DNA of 64,000 nucleotides from assembly GCA_037576195.1 (NCBI GenBank), contig CM075102.1, forward strand, positions 16,612,745-16,676,744, read 5' to 3'. The notes below the pieces were generated by a model. That model saw nothing but the letters and a program-made list of their open reading frames with translations, did no database searches and had not been told where the DNA came from. Of the stretch, positions 37,201-48,869 are shown piece after piece. Every line of letters begins with the position of its first letter. The stretch's first letter is position 1. Origin of the DNA: Phytoseiulus persimilis. Lineage: Eukaryota > Arthropoda > Arachnida > Mesostigmata > Phytoseiidae. The position numbers were made by a program, and so were the translations under genes.

Positions 37201-40200
37201 GACTCGTCCCCGAACGATTTCTAAGCGAGAGATTTTCCCTTTTAAGGCAAGGATTGAACTCCGGCCCAAACGACCCGCTCCACGACTGCAGAATGATCGA
37301 TACGCAAATTGTTAAACTGGTCCTCGTTGGAGGTTGTTGGGACAACGGAATTTCGTTCCCCTGCGGAACACAAATCGGCGGAGGTTGCCCGAGGCTATCG
37401 TAGTGCTTTTGGGCTTTCGTTCTCTTGGCCCGTCATGAGGACAAAGTGTGCGATTGTCGTCGTGGACATCGATTGAATAAACACGGAGCACTGGATGAGA
37501 GAAAAACTCGCTTGCGGTCCCCCTGAATGTTTCCACAAGCTTGATACCGATGGAAACTGTTTGCCCGCCTTCGTTCCCGCGTCGGAACTTCAGGGACGAA
37601 ACCGTGGTTTCGGATGGCATCAATGTTCGAGATTTGAGACTCTATGCAGAGTGGCTGTGACCTACCAGCGGCCAGTTGAGTAGCAATGCTGCGAAAGAAA
37701 CCGCACCGACGAACCTCGCGCGTAGGAACATTCACATCGAGACGGAAAAGCGGATTTTATCGCTTTCTAGCAGGTGTGACAGGAACGTCAGCTATGTTTC
37801 ATCATGACAAATGTTGCAATTCCAGATTCCACATGTCTCTCGGGCGAGGTCTCGGTAGTGCATCTGCTGGGCTTTTAACGGAGTGAGTTCCTGTCTCTCG
37901 GAGACAACTCATCCAAGTGGACGAGAACGCGGTCCGTATCAAGGTTGCGAGAAATCAAGTTAAGGACCGCCGCGTTGTTCAGTCGCAGAATCTTCGAGAC
38001 TGGTACAAGCCTCGCGAACGGGATGGAATTTATCGAGCCTGCAGTGCGGGAATACTAGATGTCGGCAAAGAGACGCGACTCCAGGAAGCTGCGAAGAGTT
38101 CCATTATACAGGAACTTTCGAAGCTCAGCTGAGAAGCGTATGAAAGATGACGAGCGCGCGGAGAAGTTCCCTCTGCAAATCAGAAGCGACACGTCAGCAC
38201 CTCACAAAGTAGTTTATCCCAAGAGTTGCGGGATTGAGGGGAGATCGACCCTCCGAGCTCACTCCCCCCTCAGTCTTCTGAGACCCGGGAAGCGCATGCT
38301 CGACATTAGTACTTCCAGATCCGCCTGAAATAGTTTGGTGGAGGGTCATCGTTACCTTCTCTAATCACACGCTCGGGAGCGCAGAAAAAAAGCCGTAGAT
38401 TCCATTAACCAAACAACTCCCGGGAACAGCTTGGGAGCAGGTACTTGTTTCCTCCTGAGCTTATCCGCGTTCAGGTTCTCCTGAGCTCGGGCGGCGGAAC
38501 CGTTTCCGCGTCGCTTTTTCTGACACTGGGATGAGTTTTCGAGCATCCCTGTAACCGGGGCATCCGCAAAACATCTGCCTCTGGGAACATCCGTGATTCT
38601 GAGTGGCCTTTTCATCTTCTACAAGAGCCGGACCGTATTTACAAAGCAAGCTCTTCAGCCGCAACAATTGGGAGTGGCGGACTGGAGCGTAGTAAGTACA
38701 CACGACTGAGAGGCCGGGACGAATGGCTGACCAATATCATTCAATAGCATCCCCCGACATATTACGTACTCCTTGGAGATTTGAGACGCCGACGAATTTC
38801 CGACCGAGAATTAGGCTCCACATCGAATACAGAGCAGCGCTGCTCGCCGTGCGGGACTCCGTCTGACGCGGAAGCTCTTCGAGGAGTCTGTTGTAACCAG
38901 GGGCAGGAGATCGAATCCCCGCACGCATCGGCTGTGGTAAGGCGGGATGTCGGTTGAGTGCGTGGGGGTGCTGCCTTTGCAACAAGTTTTAGCGCTAAGT
39001 CGAGCTGGATAAGAGGTTCATGGTAGAAGCCGGTGCTCCGATGCAGCTCTAAGCGGAGATGCGCAGCTTGTGCAACGGAGCATCCGGCGACCCTGCGCTC
39101 TGCATGGAGGGTTTTAGAGAGAAAGGGGGAAATGTTGGGATTAGATTCCTGAGTGAGTAGGCGAACTGGGTAATCTCTTCTGAGAAACTCCACGATCCAG
39201 TCGTCGGGGAGCAAAACTCGCGCCCCAGTCACCTTGAGGGTGCAGAGAACTCTTCGACGAGAAGACTTCTAAGCGGCGTTTCTTTGAGCATCGAGTCGAT
39301 TGAATATGTGTACCTGCATGGAACGGAGGTCTTGTCGAGTTGTCCGAAGACGAGACAGAACGTCGAGCTCTGCACGTACGGATTACGAACGGAAGATTCG
39401 GGAACAACGACCGAGGACAGGATCCATGTACCGAACAGGGTGAGGCTGGGCTGATGGTTCAGAATTAAGTTTCCCGTGCGTGACATCGCAAGCGCAGCGC
39501 TCCCAAATTGAGGATGTTAGCTCTTGCTATGGTCGCCACGTGTTTCCGTAGCGCGTTAGTGGCTCAAACCTAATCGCACTTTCCCTAATGACGTGCTTTT
39601 TCGTGTCGTGGGTGGTGTCCCGGAGCTTTTCCAGATTTGAATTTTTCTCAAGGGAGCCGCCAATAGGGCTTTGCTTCGTGCTTAAAATTCTCGTCGGCTG
39701 CGTTCGCTTGCGTTTGAATTCTCAAAGATGCCCAGTTGTGGGAGGTCCCTAGCGATTTTCGTGCGAGTCAGATCCCGAACAATCACGGCTGCGTTCAATG
39801 GATACTTTTTCCAGGTCCCGCATCTTCCAATTGTACGAATCAAGGTCCTCCCGTGATCTCCGATTGAGAGAGTTTCCTTCCCATCGCATATTGATGTCCC
39901 TCTCCCTAAGGGCAACTCCTCGACTGAGCTCGGTTCGCTTTGCGGTCTTTGACTCCTGCCGAGTCGACCTTTCCGCTGAGATCCGCGGGCGGTGGTGTTC
40001 GTCGTCGGGTTTCTATGGGAAGCCTCATCGTTCCGGACTTGGGCTGGCTCCGATCGCTCCGCTGTTGGCAACTCTCTCGTATTTCTTCCGAATCTTACGA
40101 ATAATGGGTCGCTGTCCGTGACAGGCTCGTCACAAAACCCGAGCTCTGTCACGATTCTCTCCAACACCCGCGCAGCTGCCCGAACGATCGAGTTCTGCGC

Positions 40201-41549
40201 GGTGAACCACTCGGCGACACCTCAAGGCTTGTAACCGTTAGCGTTGCCTAGAGGAAGCTGCGACGTCTCTGGGGTTTCCTTTCAGCACAGAAGAGCATCA
40301 TGAGAATCATCATCTTCCCTCGCTCCGTCCCCTCCCCCCAAAAGTATTTCCTATGAGAACTGGTATGAGCTCAAACACGGAATTCAACCAACTCGTTGCA
40401 TCGCTACGAGGCATTCAAGGATATTTCTGAAAGGTTGACCTCGGCATCCAGTGTTGTCCCACGCCGTTCTCCATCCTACAATGAACATATTTTCGACAGC
40501 GCGTGCCAGACTCTAATTAGCCCCTCCGGTTGGACAGAGAGCCTCATCGAGTTTTTAGCGGGCGTCAACATTTTCTCCACTCCCGATGCGACTTTCTCCG
40601 ACGGCTCCTGCATTATGTTGACATATGGTTCATGGCGGCTGTGAACCTTCAGCGGCAGCACGTGGAAAAGTTGCAGGGTTTGCTCAGCGCGAATACCAGC
40701 GCTAGCGAACTTGCTATCGGCTCCTCGGAGACGTGGACAAGGAATGTCTCCGTTTCCACAGAGGCTGAGCAATCTGAAAATCTCTTCCGCCCCTTGAGCC
40801 TCGCGATCGGAGAACTTTTTTCCGCATCTCGTTACGCTCGGTTACTGGAGCTGGCCCGACCCGAGATCTTGGAATTTGGCTCTGGCGATCGGCCGACTTC
40901 ACCGATGTGTGCCTCCGAGTGCCAATGGCTTCTGACTCATGTACATCGTCTTCTCGTTGGATGCGACTCCTGAGTCTTGCTTTTGAGGTGATATTTCCCA
41001 ACCTGTGCTCTATGTTTCCAGACAGGTTCTGAGACAACCAATCCCCGGACATTCTATGGGCAGCGATCATTTAAATCTGAGCTACTTAGATTTTAAACGT
41101 GATCCGACACCATTACTACCGTCCCATTGTCAAGCAGCTCGAAATAGTCGAAAGGACATCTAGGAATTCTGAGTTTTGTCTCTCCGACCCTGGAGCCTTT
41201 CAAGATTCTCCGCATTTCATCTGATTCTCGTGTTTGAGTTCCTCACCGAATAGCTCCCGCGTGTGTCACAGAGTTTCGGCTTTGAGGAAGCGAGAGCATA
41301 ACAAATCGGAATGTTATGTCGTTGATAAATCTCGACTCGGACCGAGTTTGGACCACAGCCCGCAACACGAAATTATCGACAGTCAAGTTTTCTAGACTCT
41401 TCCTGATGACAAAGAGAGATGATGTTGATGCTGCCATGGAATACTCCCAGCATCACCACGATTGTGACAATAGAATATTCCTTCGATCCGAGGAAGACGA
41501 CGCGTAAGATTTCAGAAAATCGATTTCGAGCCATGAAACCAGAGCCATT

Positions 41550-41568
41550 CGAACATGAAATTATCGAC
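41550..41568 (+). repeat. Inner direct repeat, left end of the Tc1-like element
   Basis: CGAACATGAAATTATCGAC repeats the core of the outer terminus about 190 bp further in; its partner is at 42719-42737 in inverse orientation. Probable second transposase-binding site. Confidence 0.8.
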
Positions 41569-41605
41569 GGGCTGATTTATTCCACGATTTCGGAATTCTC
41601 GAAGG

Positions 41606-42601
41606 TTAATACTTCGTCGAACCCCCTTTGGCCTTGATGACCTCAAAAATGCGCCTTGGAAGAGAATCATCGACTGGTTTCATGTCTCGTTCCCCAATTC
41701 TGGCCCAAGAAGAAAGAATCGCATGTTTCAGTTCTTCTCGTGAGTTGTACTGCTTCCCATTGGGATAGAAGAGCCGAGCTAACGTTCCCCAGAGGTTCTC
41801 AATGATGTTCAGGTCGGGGCTCTTCGGAGGCCAGTCAAGAAAACGTACTCCGCTCTCTCGGAACCAATCTTCGATTATCGCCGCCGTGTGCACGGAGGCG
41901 CAATCTTGCTGGAACATGAAGTCCGTTCCAACTTTCTCCAAAGCTTGTGGTCGCAGGTGGTTCTCGAATAGCAGCTTATAGTCCACGGAACGCATTATTG
42001 TCTCCACGAAGATGATTTGGAACGTCCCGCGGCGACTGACCGCTCCCCAGATCATAACTGAACCGCCCCCGGACTGTCTTTTGGAATAGAATCGAGGCTC
42101 TTTCCGAAGATCGTGATAGTAGTTATGGAATCCATCCGGGCCGTCCAGATTGAACTTTTTCTCATCGCTGAAGACAACTTTATCCCATTCCGAAGTCCAA
42201 CTCATCCATTCCTGGGCGCGATCGAGCCTGGTGTCTTGGTGTTTTTTCGTCAGCGGGGGCTTCCCGCACATTTTCTCGAATTTTGGATGATACGCACTTC
42301 TCAAAAAGCGCCAGACGGTCTGTTTATGCACTGGGAGGTTGTTTGAGTCTCTGATTTGAGCGCAAGAGACACTTTTGTTGCTCGCATCCTGAATTATCTT
42401 CCGTTTCTGGCGATCTGAGAGCTTTGTGCTTCGTTTCTTGTACGATCTGATGCCCTACTCCGCCCCTAATCTCGAATACCGCAGCACTACGTCCGCTGTT
42501 CTGCCGATCTCTCGTCCGATAGCTCTTGCTGCGAGCTCAGAGCCGTGTAATTGATCGATGCGAATCCTTTATTGAGGAGTCAGAGTCGGTTTTCGTCCCA
42601 T
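41606..42601 (-). pseudogene. Tc1-like transposase (DD34E), two premature stops
   Basis: Reads as 331 codons from ATG at 42601 to TAA at 41606. In-frame stops occur at codon 11 (TAA, 42571-42569) and codon 49 (TAG, 42457-42455), both in the N-terminal DNA-binding part, so no full enzyme is made from this copy. The remaining 241 codons are open and carry the catalytic domain: first Asp in FSDEKKF, second in FQQDCASVH, and Glu in SPDLNIIENLWG with 34 residues between the second Asp and the Glu, the DD34E spacing of the Tc1 group. N-terminal paired-helix features (LAARAIGREIG) are still readable. Confidence 0.95.
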
Positions 42602-42718
42602 ATTGACAGAATGAATTCTTTCTCAAAAATCTTGACGAGCCAGAGTTCTGACTCGTTCTTCGGTATCAGCCACAAGAGAAAATGCTGAAACTCCAACCGA
42701 ATGCGCGATTTCAACGCT

Positions 42719-42737
42719 GTCGATAATTTCGTGTTAC
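42719..42737 (-). repeat. Inner direct repeat, right end of the Tc1-like element
   Basis: GTCGATAATTTCGTGTTAC is the inverted partner of the left inner repeat, about 170 bp inside the right terminus. Confidence 0.8.
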
Positions 42738-42916
42738 AGCTGGATATCAAAAATGTGCGATCCTGAGCCTAAACTTCGTTTTCTCAGTCGGTTGATATAA
42801 TCTCAAAGTCTGTCGCACATGGTGGAATTCCCATAGCGACATTGACTTCGTTATCCAGCGGGTGCGGAAATCATCCTTGTAGAATGTGTGTCGATAAATT
42901 CGTGTTGCGGACTGTA

Positions 42917-45900
42917 TCTTCACGGGAGTTGACGAATCTATCCAGGACACGCGGATGATCAGCACGCCACACCCGTGGATAACCCAGGGTTCAGTTAATC
43001 AGACTCCGTTGAATCGATTCATTCAGGAAAACAGTTCTTCCCTCTGGAAGTTACGGAATTTCTCCGCGACCGACAGCACGGGCTGACTCGCGTTTCTTAA
43101 GCATCAAGCGTAGAGTTCGTCACACCGATGAGCTTTCCTCATACGGACTCTGCGTACGGTGCTGAATTCATACGGTACAAATTCGCGAGCTCTGAGGAAA
43201 ATCGGGTCGCAGTGGATTCTCCTGTTGGAAGCTCCAGAGTCCAGGACCACCGGTTCCATGTGGTTGGCTCACTCGATATTGAAGAAAATTGCCTCAACGA
43301 GGCCGAGATTACTTCTGTGAACTTCCTACTTCGCAACAGAGATCTTTATGATTTTCTTCCCCGTCCCTCTGCAAAGGAGGTACCGTCAGGTGCTTCTGTC
43401 GAGGAGCTGTACTTTGCTGAATACCTGAATCTACGCCGGTTCGTTGTGGGAGTTCCACGCGGGCGCTCTGTGCGCTCCGGAAATCTGCATTCGCGTGGGA
43501 TTGTGTGAGTCGGCGACCTCTTCCGATGGCTATGATTCTCTCGTCGTTTTCAATGCGTACGTTCTGCTTGTTTGATAGCATAAGTGGGCAAAAACGGGTG
43601 GGAGGATGAGGACTTCTTCAATCCGTAATATTTGGAAATTTTTGCACTCCATAAAGCTTCGCTCTGCAGGTAGCTACTCAACATGGAGTCGCACGGTACT
43701 CGGAAAAACGTTGACGAATCTTGGCGAACGTTGACGTTTGCTCACAGGTTATCCACATGAAGGAGAGTAACCATGATTAGGTTTCATGCAATTCAAGAAT
43801 CACTCCATGATTTCTTCCGCGTTAATATACAGGTCCAGGCGTAGAACAACGGCAGGATGGTGCCTACCAAACGAGTTGCGTCCAGCTTCCAGATGGACAA
43901 ACGTAATGACAGAGGCTCATCATTCGGAGCCGCGGAGCTGGGTTTGATGATGCTTCCCAGTTCAAGGAGTATCAATACCAGTGTTCCCTTACTGCTCATA
44001 CACTGGATTCATTGAATGAAGTTGTTTCCTCGTTCAGCGACTCCTGTGACGAGCTCGATCCTGAGGAGCAGGTCAGCCATCTCTTCATCTGCACAATTGA
44101 CTTTATCGACAATATGTAGAGGAGCAGCATCGCCAGCGTCATCAAAAAGAAATACGGATATGTTGAAGCGATTCGAAGTAGGTTTGGCCGAAATGAATGG
44201 CGACATTGATTAGGCTTTTGGATGCTCCACATAGCACAGTGTTCCTGGCACTTGACGCCCTAACTTGGCGTCCAAGAACTATACTAAACCGTGGCAAATC
44301 TGTTCAGAGTGCAAGTTTCGAGGAAACAGGAAGTCCCCTGACATATTGAGAACAGCTCTGAAACGGAATAAGTTGTTCACCGGTCCGTTGCAGAGCGGTG
44401 CCCGCCGCCACGACTTCAAGGTAACGGATCTATGGATCGGGAGTGAGCGCGTCTCAAACGTGCAACGGAAGCGGTCACAGTTCCGATGTACGCAAAGACA
44501 TGGATGTCATGGAATTCGCGTCCTCGTGGCGGATGTCACATGTATTGAGTAGTCACATCCAGTTTCGAATTTGTCGCAAGTGATTTCGAAAACATGCAGC
44601 ATGGTCGAATCAGATCGAGAATTTCTGTCATCCCGAGTCTAGCGGTCGCATTTCGGAATTTTTCGTTCTAGATTCATCTCATTCATTTGGCTACAACTTG
44701 ACCGCAACCAACGGCTTCTATCACTCTCCGTTTCGCTTTAGAAGCAGGTCTACGAAAAGTGGCGATTCCCCCTCAAATTGAGAGGGTTACCAGTTTTCCA
44801 GGGGCGGCGCAGCAGCGCTCGCTCCGTGTGATTCGTAGAGTTCTTCATCTGACAGAAAGTGAGAGCGGGATGCTAGAAACACCGGGCAATTTTGTCAGGT
44901 TGACATCCACCCACATCGCACCGAGCGAGCTCAGTTTCGCCGCCTGTGGAGAATTTGCGAGCGCTCCGAATTCGAGGGTAAAGAATGTCGCCACTTCCCG
45001 TGAATCTTTTCCCGCCTCAGAGTACATCAACCTAGGCTTCTATGCCGAGCGAGGATTCCAGCCACTGAAGTCGATTCGACGGCGCATACTTGCACCGACA
45101 GATTCCGAAACGATTCAGATTCCGAAGCTGTGAGTTTTTCGGGTCCAGTTTCCCTGAGGTCATCTCGGAAGAACAGGAATGAGTCCCGTGTTCCCGATAA
45201 TTGAGGTTGCACTGTAGTTCCGATACGCTTGGGATTATGGCTGCATTCCTCGACTGCGCATTCCTAGCCTGCTTCTCGTGCGGGTGTTCGCTAACGTCAC
45301 CTTGTCCAATGGAACTGAGAAAGTGGCCGTGATGAGTGGGCTTCCCTCCCTGATTTCAAAACGTTGTCTTCCTCGTCACGGCTACCATTTCACTGGCTTT
45401 CGCTGCCAAGGCAAGATACCAGTCGACTACGCTAGATACGGCCTCGGTGTCACAGGAAGCGCGTGATCGCGAACGAGCCTCGGTCGCTCAGTTCGATTCG
45501 GGCTCACTGCGGCAAGAAGAGTTTCTGTATGCAAGGTACGAGTGGCAAACGTGTCCCATCCCGACCTCACCCACCTGGCTTCCTCTCAGCGCACTATTCT
45601 GATCAAGGGTAACCGCATGGAGCCATCCCACCGAAATTTATGTTATTTCGATCGGTAGTTTTGGTGCAAGCTGATCCAATGTTGAGTTTAGTGATACTCC
45701 GTCAACTACGGAAAGAAATCTAACGGAACTTGTGACTGAGTTCCGCCCTCAAATTCTGCCGAAGATAGGCCGATCCGGCTCCAGTACCCTTTGGAAGACT
45801 AAAAAATTACGGGCGAAGTCTTCGTACGATTCCGGTCAACTGGGATATCTATTCGACAGCATACGATGTGAATTTCCGAACTCATTCTATAGGCTTGGTA

Positions 45901-46260
45901 GTCACGATAACTAATCTTTCAATTCAAGCGTAATACAGCGCAAGGGAATCGGGTTCCGAGGGAAACAGCCACCGGTGTAGATCAGATCCTATCTAGAGAC
46001 CACTTCTTGATTCGATTTTATTTCATCTCGATCTTTCAAGTGCATATATGATCCCTTCCGTTTCAGGGGTGAACGGGGTTCTTCGCATCCACGTATTATT
46101 TTTCATGGTTCCCAGCGTCGTAGGGTTTCCTCCGTTCTCCTGATTCCCCCTGGTGCTGAGTCGGGGTGGAGGATACCTCCACCCCGTTCGGTGGGGGTTA
46201 CCTCTCTTCCTCGCGTTCCAGAACGACGTGATTCTCGCAAGGACCATACCATACAAGTTG
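42917..46260. other. Stretch without a recognised gene
   Basis: Open frames of 95-126 codons occur (plus 43128-43508 and 44759-45133) but none starts with ATG plus a recognisable domain or splice context. No RNA genes or repeats recognised up to the MITE at 46261. Confidence 0.45.
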
Positions 46261-46268
46261 GTCTATCG

Positions 46269-46505
46269 CAGTGGTTCTCAAAGTGGTCGAGATCGACCAC
46301 TTTGAGCCGTCGACCGTCGACCCCCAGGGGTCGATGGCCGATCTCCGGTTTACAGAGGTGATGCCGGGGTGGATTTGACCATGCTTCTTGGCGTCCACGT
46401 AGGTAAATCAAGGCTCGACGGTCGACCCCTTGGGGGACGGCAGTCTATAAACTTCAACGAAGTCGCCTAGGGGGTCGATGGGTCAGTGGAGTTTGAGAAC
46501 CACTG
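46269..46505. mobile_element. hAT-superfamily MITE
   Basis: A 237-bp element with perfect 14-bp terminal inverted repeats CAGTGGTTCTCAAA, a typical hAT end, flanked by a perfect 8-bp direct repeat GTCTATCG (46261-46268 and 46506-46513), the target duplication length of hAT elements. The interior has no coding capacity but repeats the motif GTCGACC/GGTCGA in both orientations, likely subterminal binding sites. Confidence 0.95.
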
Positions 46506-46513
46506 GTCTATCG

Positions 46514-48861
46514 GGTGGAGGAGACTGGAGACGTATAGATCGAGCGATTAAATGCACGATAAGTAATCGAAGGGAACAGCCAACGCTTGGAACAGGACTA
46601 ATCACAGAGAACCTCGAAGCAACAGGTCTCCTGAAAATGTTGTAGCTCACGTCGATGGAACGATCGCGGTTGTGTTGTCGAATTTGGGTGTTTAGAATTC
46701 TTGCTATTCTTAACGTCAGGGGCCGACTGCGCCGAGAGTTATCGAACAGATTCGAGTGGAGATCTCTTGTCTCTTTGAATTGTCAATATATGCAAAGTGT
46801 GGATCTGGCCTCCATATTCTGTTTCCATGTATCATCTATTTTGATCTGCATCGTCATTCCGAGTTCTTGGCTGAATAAGTTCCACAACGCCGCGGCTGAT
46901 GTATCTCCGTTCAACCCGAGGTTTTCCAGGTCGAGTTTCAATCTCGATTTCTTGAGTCCATCCGCTGCTGTTACCGTGGTTTTTGATATCTCGGTTGCCG
47001 GGAGGACACGGTGAGGCCATCACGACAGGTTCATAATTCTTAGCCTGTCAAAATAGATCGTTCTGCTTGTGATTTCTCTGGAATCGAGGGAGCACCAACC
47101 TGGCTCTCCCTCGATGAACTTCCTCGATATGCTGGAGTGGCGTTCCCCGAGAGCCCATCTCCCTGCCTGGCCTTCCAGCCTAGAGTCAAATGTAACTCTG
47201 CAGGATCGGAATCCTTAATAGGTAGGCGAGATCCGGGTATTGATACCACTATTTCGGATACAATGGGCAACGCAAAGCTGTGCTGCAGAATTCTGGTACT
47301 GCTGAAGCATTCAGGCCCGATGAGCAGTGTATCGGACTGCTGAGTGGAGAATCAAATACGTGAGCAGAGTTCGCGAGCCCATTAGCTTCGCAACCAAACT
47401 GCGAACAAATGAATTCGTTCTTCGGAAAACGCGCTCCGTGTTGAAATTGGGAAACGCCACTGAATATGTTCCGCGGAGGTGCATAACAATCAACTATCAT
47501 AGACAAACTATTTCTTCCACTGCGGACTAGCCGATGGCGCTCGGCAGACGCAACAGGTCTCCATGCAAAACACCAGTGATATATTGGAAGCCGCAGCCAT
47601 GGATTCTTACCAACGGATCCAGCTCGGGAATCTCTTCAAGAAATCAGATCAACGGCGTTGATCACATGCTCGCCGAGCATTATTATGGTCCCTTGTTATC
47701 ACTATCCCAGCACGGTTGCGCCCCGAGCCTCGGACTTGACTTCCCCGTCATACGTGTCGTTTTCATGGTACATCACGGGTACCACGACAAGATCGTGCCT
47801 CTGCAGTTCTTCGTTCTCTTCGAGTTAGGCACGCAGCGGAACTGGGACATCGGGAGGTACGCCTGCACTGAGGCAGGGCATTTCGATGGAGAGTCCGGGC
47901 CCTCATTATCGCGGCCTGATTTCTGTTCCAATGGGGTTGTTCAGGACACCCGCTTCAGGTGCGACAAAGTGATGCCCATAAGGTGCGCGAATTCTCTGAG
48001 ATTCCCGTTCTTGAATCCTCAATCCTGCTCATAAGCGACGAAATCTATTGTTGAAGGGTGCTGGTGAGCAATCGAGCTCGAACTGAGTCGGCAAGGATGG
48101 CGTCGAAACAGGCCAATCGAAACGAAACTTCCACGACTTCTCTGCAGCTCTTCAAGTTCGATGTTTTCGATAATTCTTCCAAATCGGTGAGTTTCTTCTC
48201 ACAGTGAAAGATGCATGAGGAGATTTCCGGAGGGATTTGAATGAGCGACGAAAAGTTCTCGCGCTCCGTGCCTTTCTTCCACACTCTTGTCGAAAAACTT
48301 GGGCTTCTCGGTGTGCATGAGCTTTGAGTTCGAGCTTGTTTGCTTTTCACCATTTTTTCGGCCGTTTCACGGATGGGGCCAGTTGTAGTTGAATTTATTC
48401 GGAATACTTCGATGCACAGAATACTCCGAGCTAGGCAAATGGGCCCTCTGCATATGTTGCGTCTCCAACACGCGTCGTTCAAACACCTCGTGCGCTCGGC
48501 TTGCATGAACCATTTTTCTCCCATTTCTTTCGGTCTGGTTCGACCACGCGTTCCACCCGAACATAAGGTTCACTTGTCAGGCTGCTCACGGAGTGAAAAA
48601 AACAGGCTAGTTCAACAAGGGGTTGAATCGGAGAAATGACATAATGAACGTGACACGTGAAGGAACGTGCTACATCAGAACAAGAAGGCGTGTGAAGAGA
48701 GTGATGCGTGCGAACATCTCATTCGCCATGTGCGACATCACGTGGAAGACGGTGAATTCGGGTTTTTTTGTGACATCGGGTTGACCGCGTGGCTGCAAGC
48801 CCGTGAAGAAGGACGAAACATCGAAGATAGAATCCAGAACGGCAGCTGTGGATATCGAGGG
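46514..48861. other. Stretch without a recognised gene
   Basis: Its longest ATG frame, 47534-48034 plus, is listed separately. The same frame is open for about 67 codons immediately upstream, separated by one stop at 47528-47530. Nothing else recognised. Confidence 0.4.
47534..48034 (+). CDS. Hypothetical 166-residue open frame
   Basis: ATG-initiated frame with no signal peptide, hydrophobic patches in the middle (VIRVVFMVHH, LQFFVLFELG) and five Cys in the second half. No domain recognised, no splice or poly(A) support. It could be the intact tail of a decayed gene or a chance frame. Confidence 0.2.
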   Translation: MALGRRNRSPCKTPVIYWKPQPWILTNGSSSGISSRNQINGVDHMLAEHYYGPLLSLSQHGCAPSLGLDFPVIRVVFMVHHGYHDKIVPLQFFVLFELGTQRNWDIGRYACTEAGHFDGESGPSLSRPDFCSNGVVQDTRFRCDKVMPIRCANSLRFPFLNPQSCS

Positions 48862-48869
48862 TTGAGACT

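Larger units (their letters stand above)
31263..41355. other. 10-kb stretch without a recognised gene
   Basis: Mixed composition; GC-rich and purine/pyrimidine-skewed blocks around 32100-35700. Frames open for 100-186 codons on both strands over the same DNA, as expected by chance in GC-rich sequence. Two with some extra interest are listed separately (32908-33108, 33813-34262). The 39682-40167 minus-strand frame (161 codons) and the 40396-40973 plus frames have no motif. No tRNA, rRNA or transposon ends seen. Confidence 0.45.
41356..42914 (-). mobile_element. Tc1-like DNA transposon with double repeats at each end (inactive)
   Basis: Outer inverted ends are 41356-41380 and 42890-42914, both reading inward CAG(C/T)CCGCAACACGAA(A/T)TTATCGAC. 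The right end is bordered by TA at 42915-42916, the Tc1/mariner target; the left border is CA, a decayed TA. A second copy of the repeat lies inside each end (41550-41568 and 42719-42737), an IR/DR arrangement as in Sleeping Beauty-type elements. Total 1,559 bp enclosing one transposase frame. Confidence 0.9.

Noticed and set aside
38890..38985. Possible minus-strand tRNA because of a GATTCGATC T-loop-like motif
   Set aside because: The T-stem pairs at only four of five positions and no A box, anticodon stem or acceptor stem can be formed around it.
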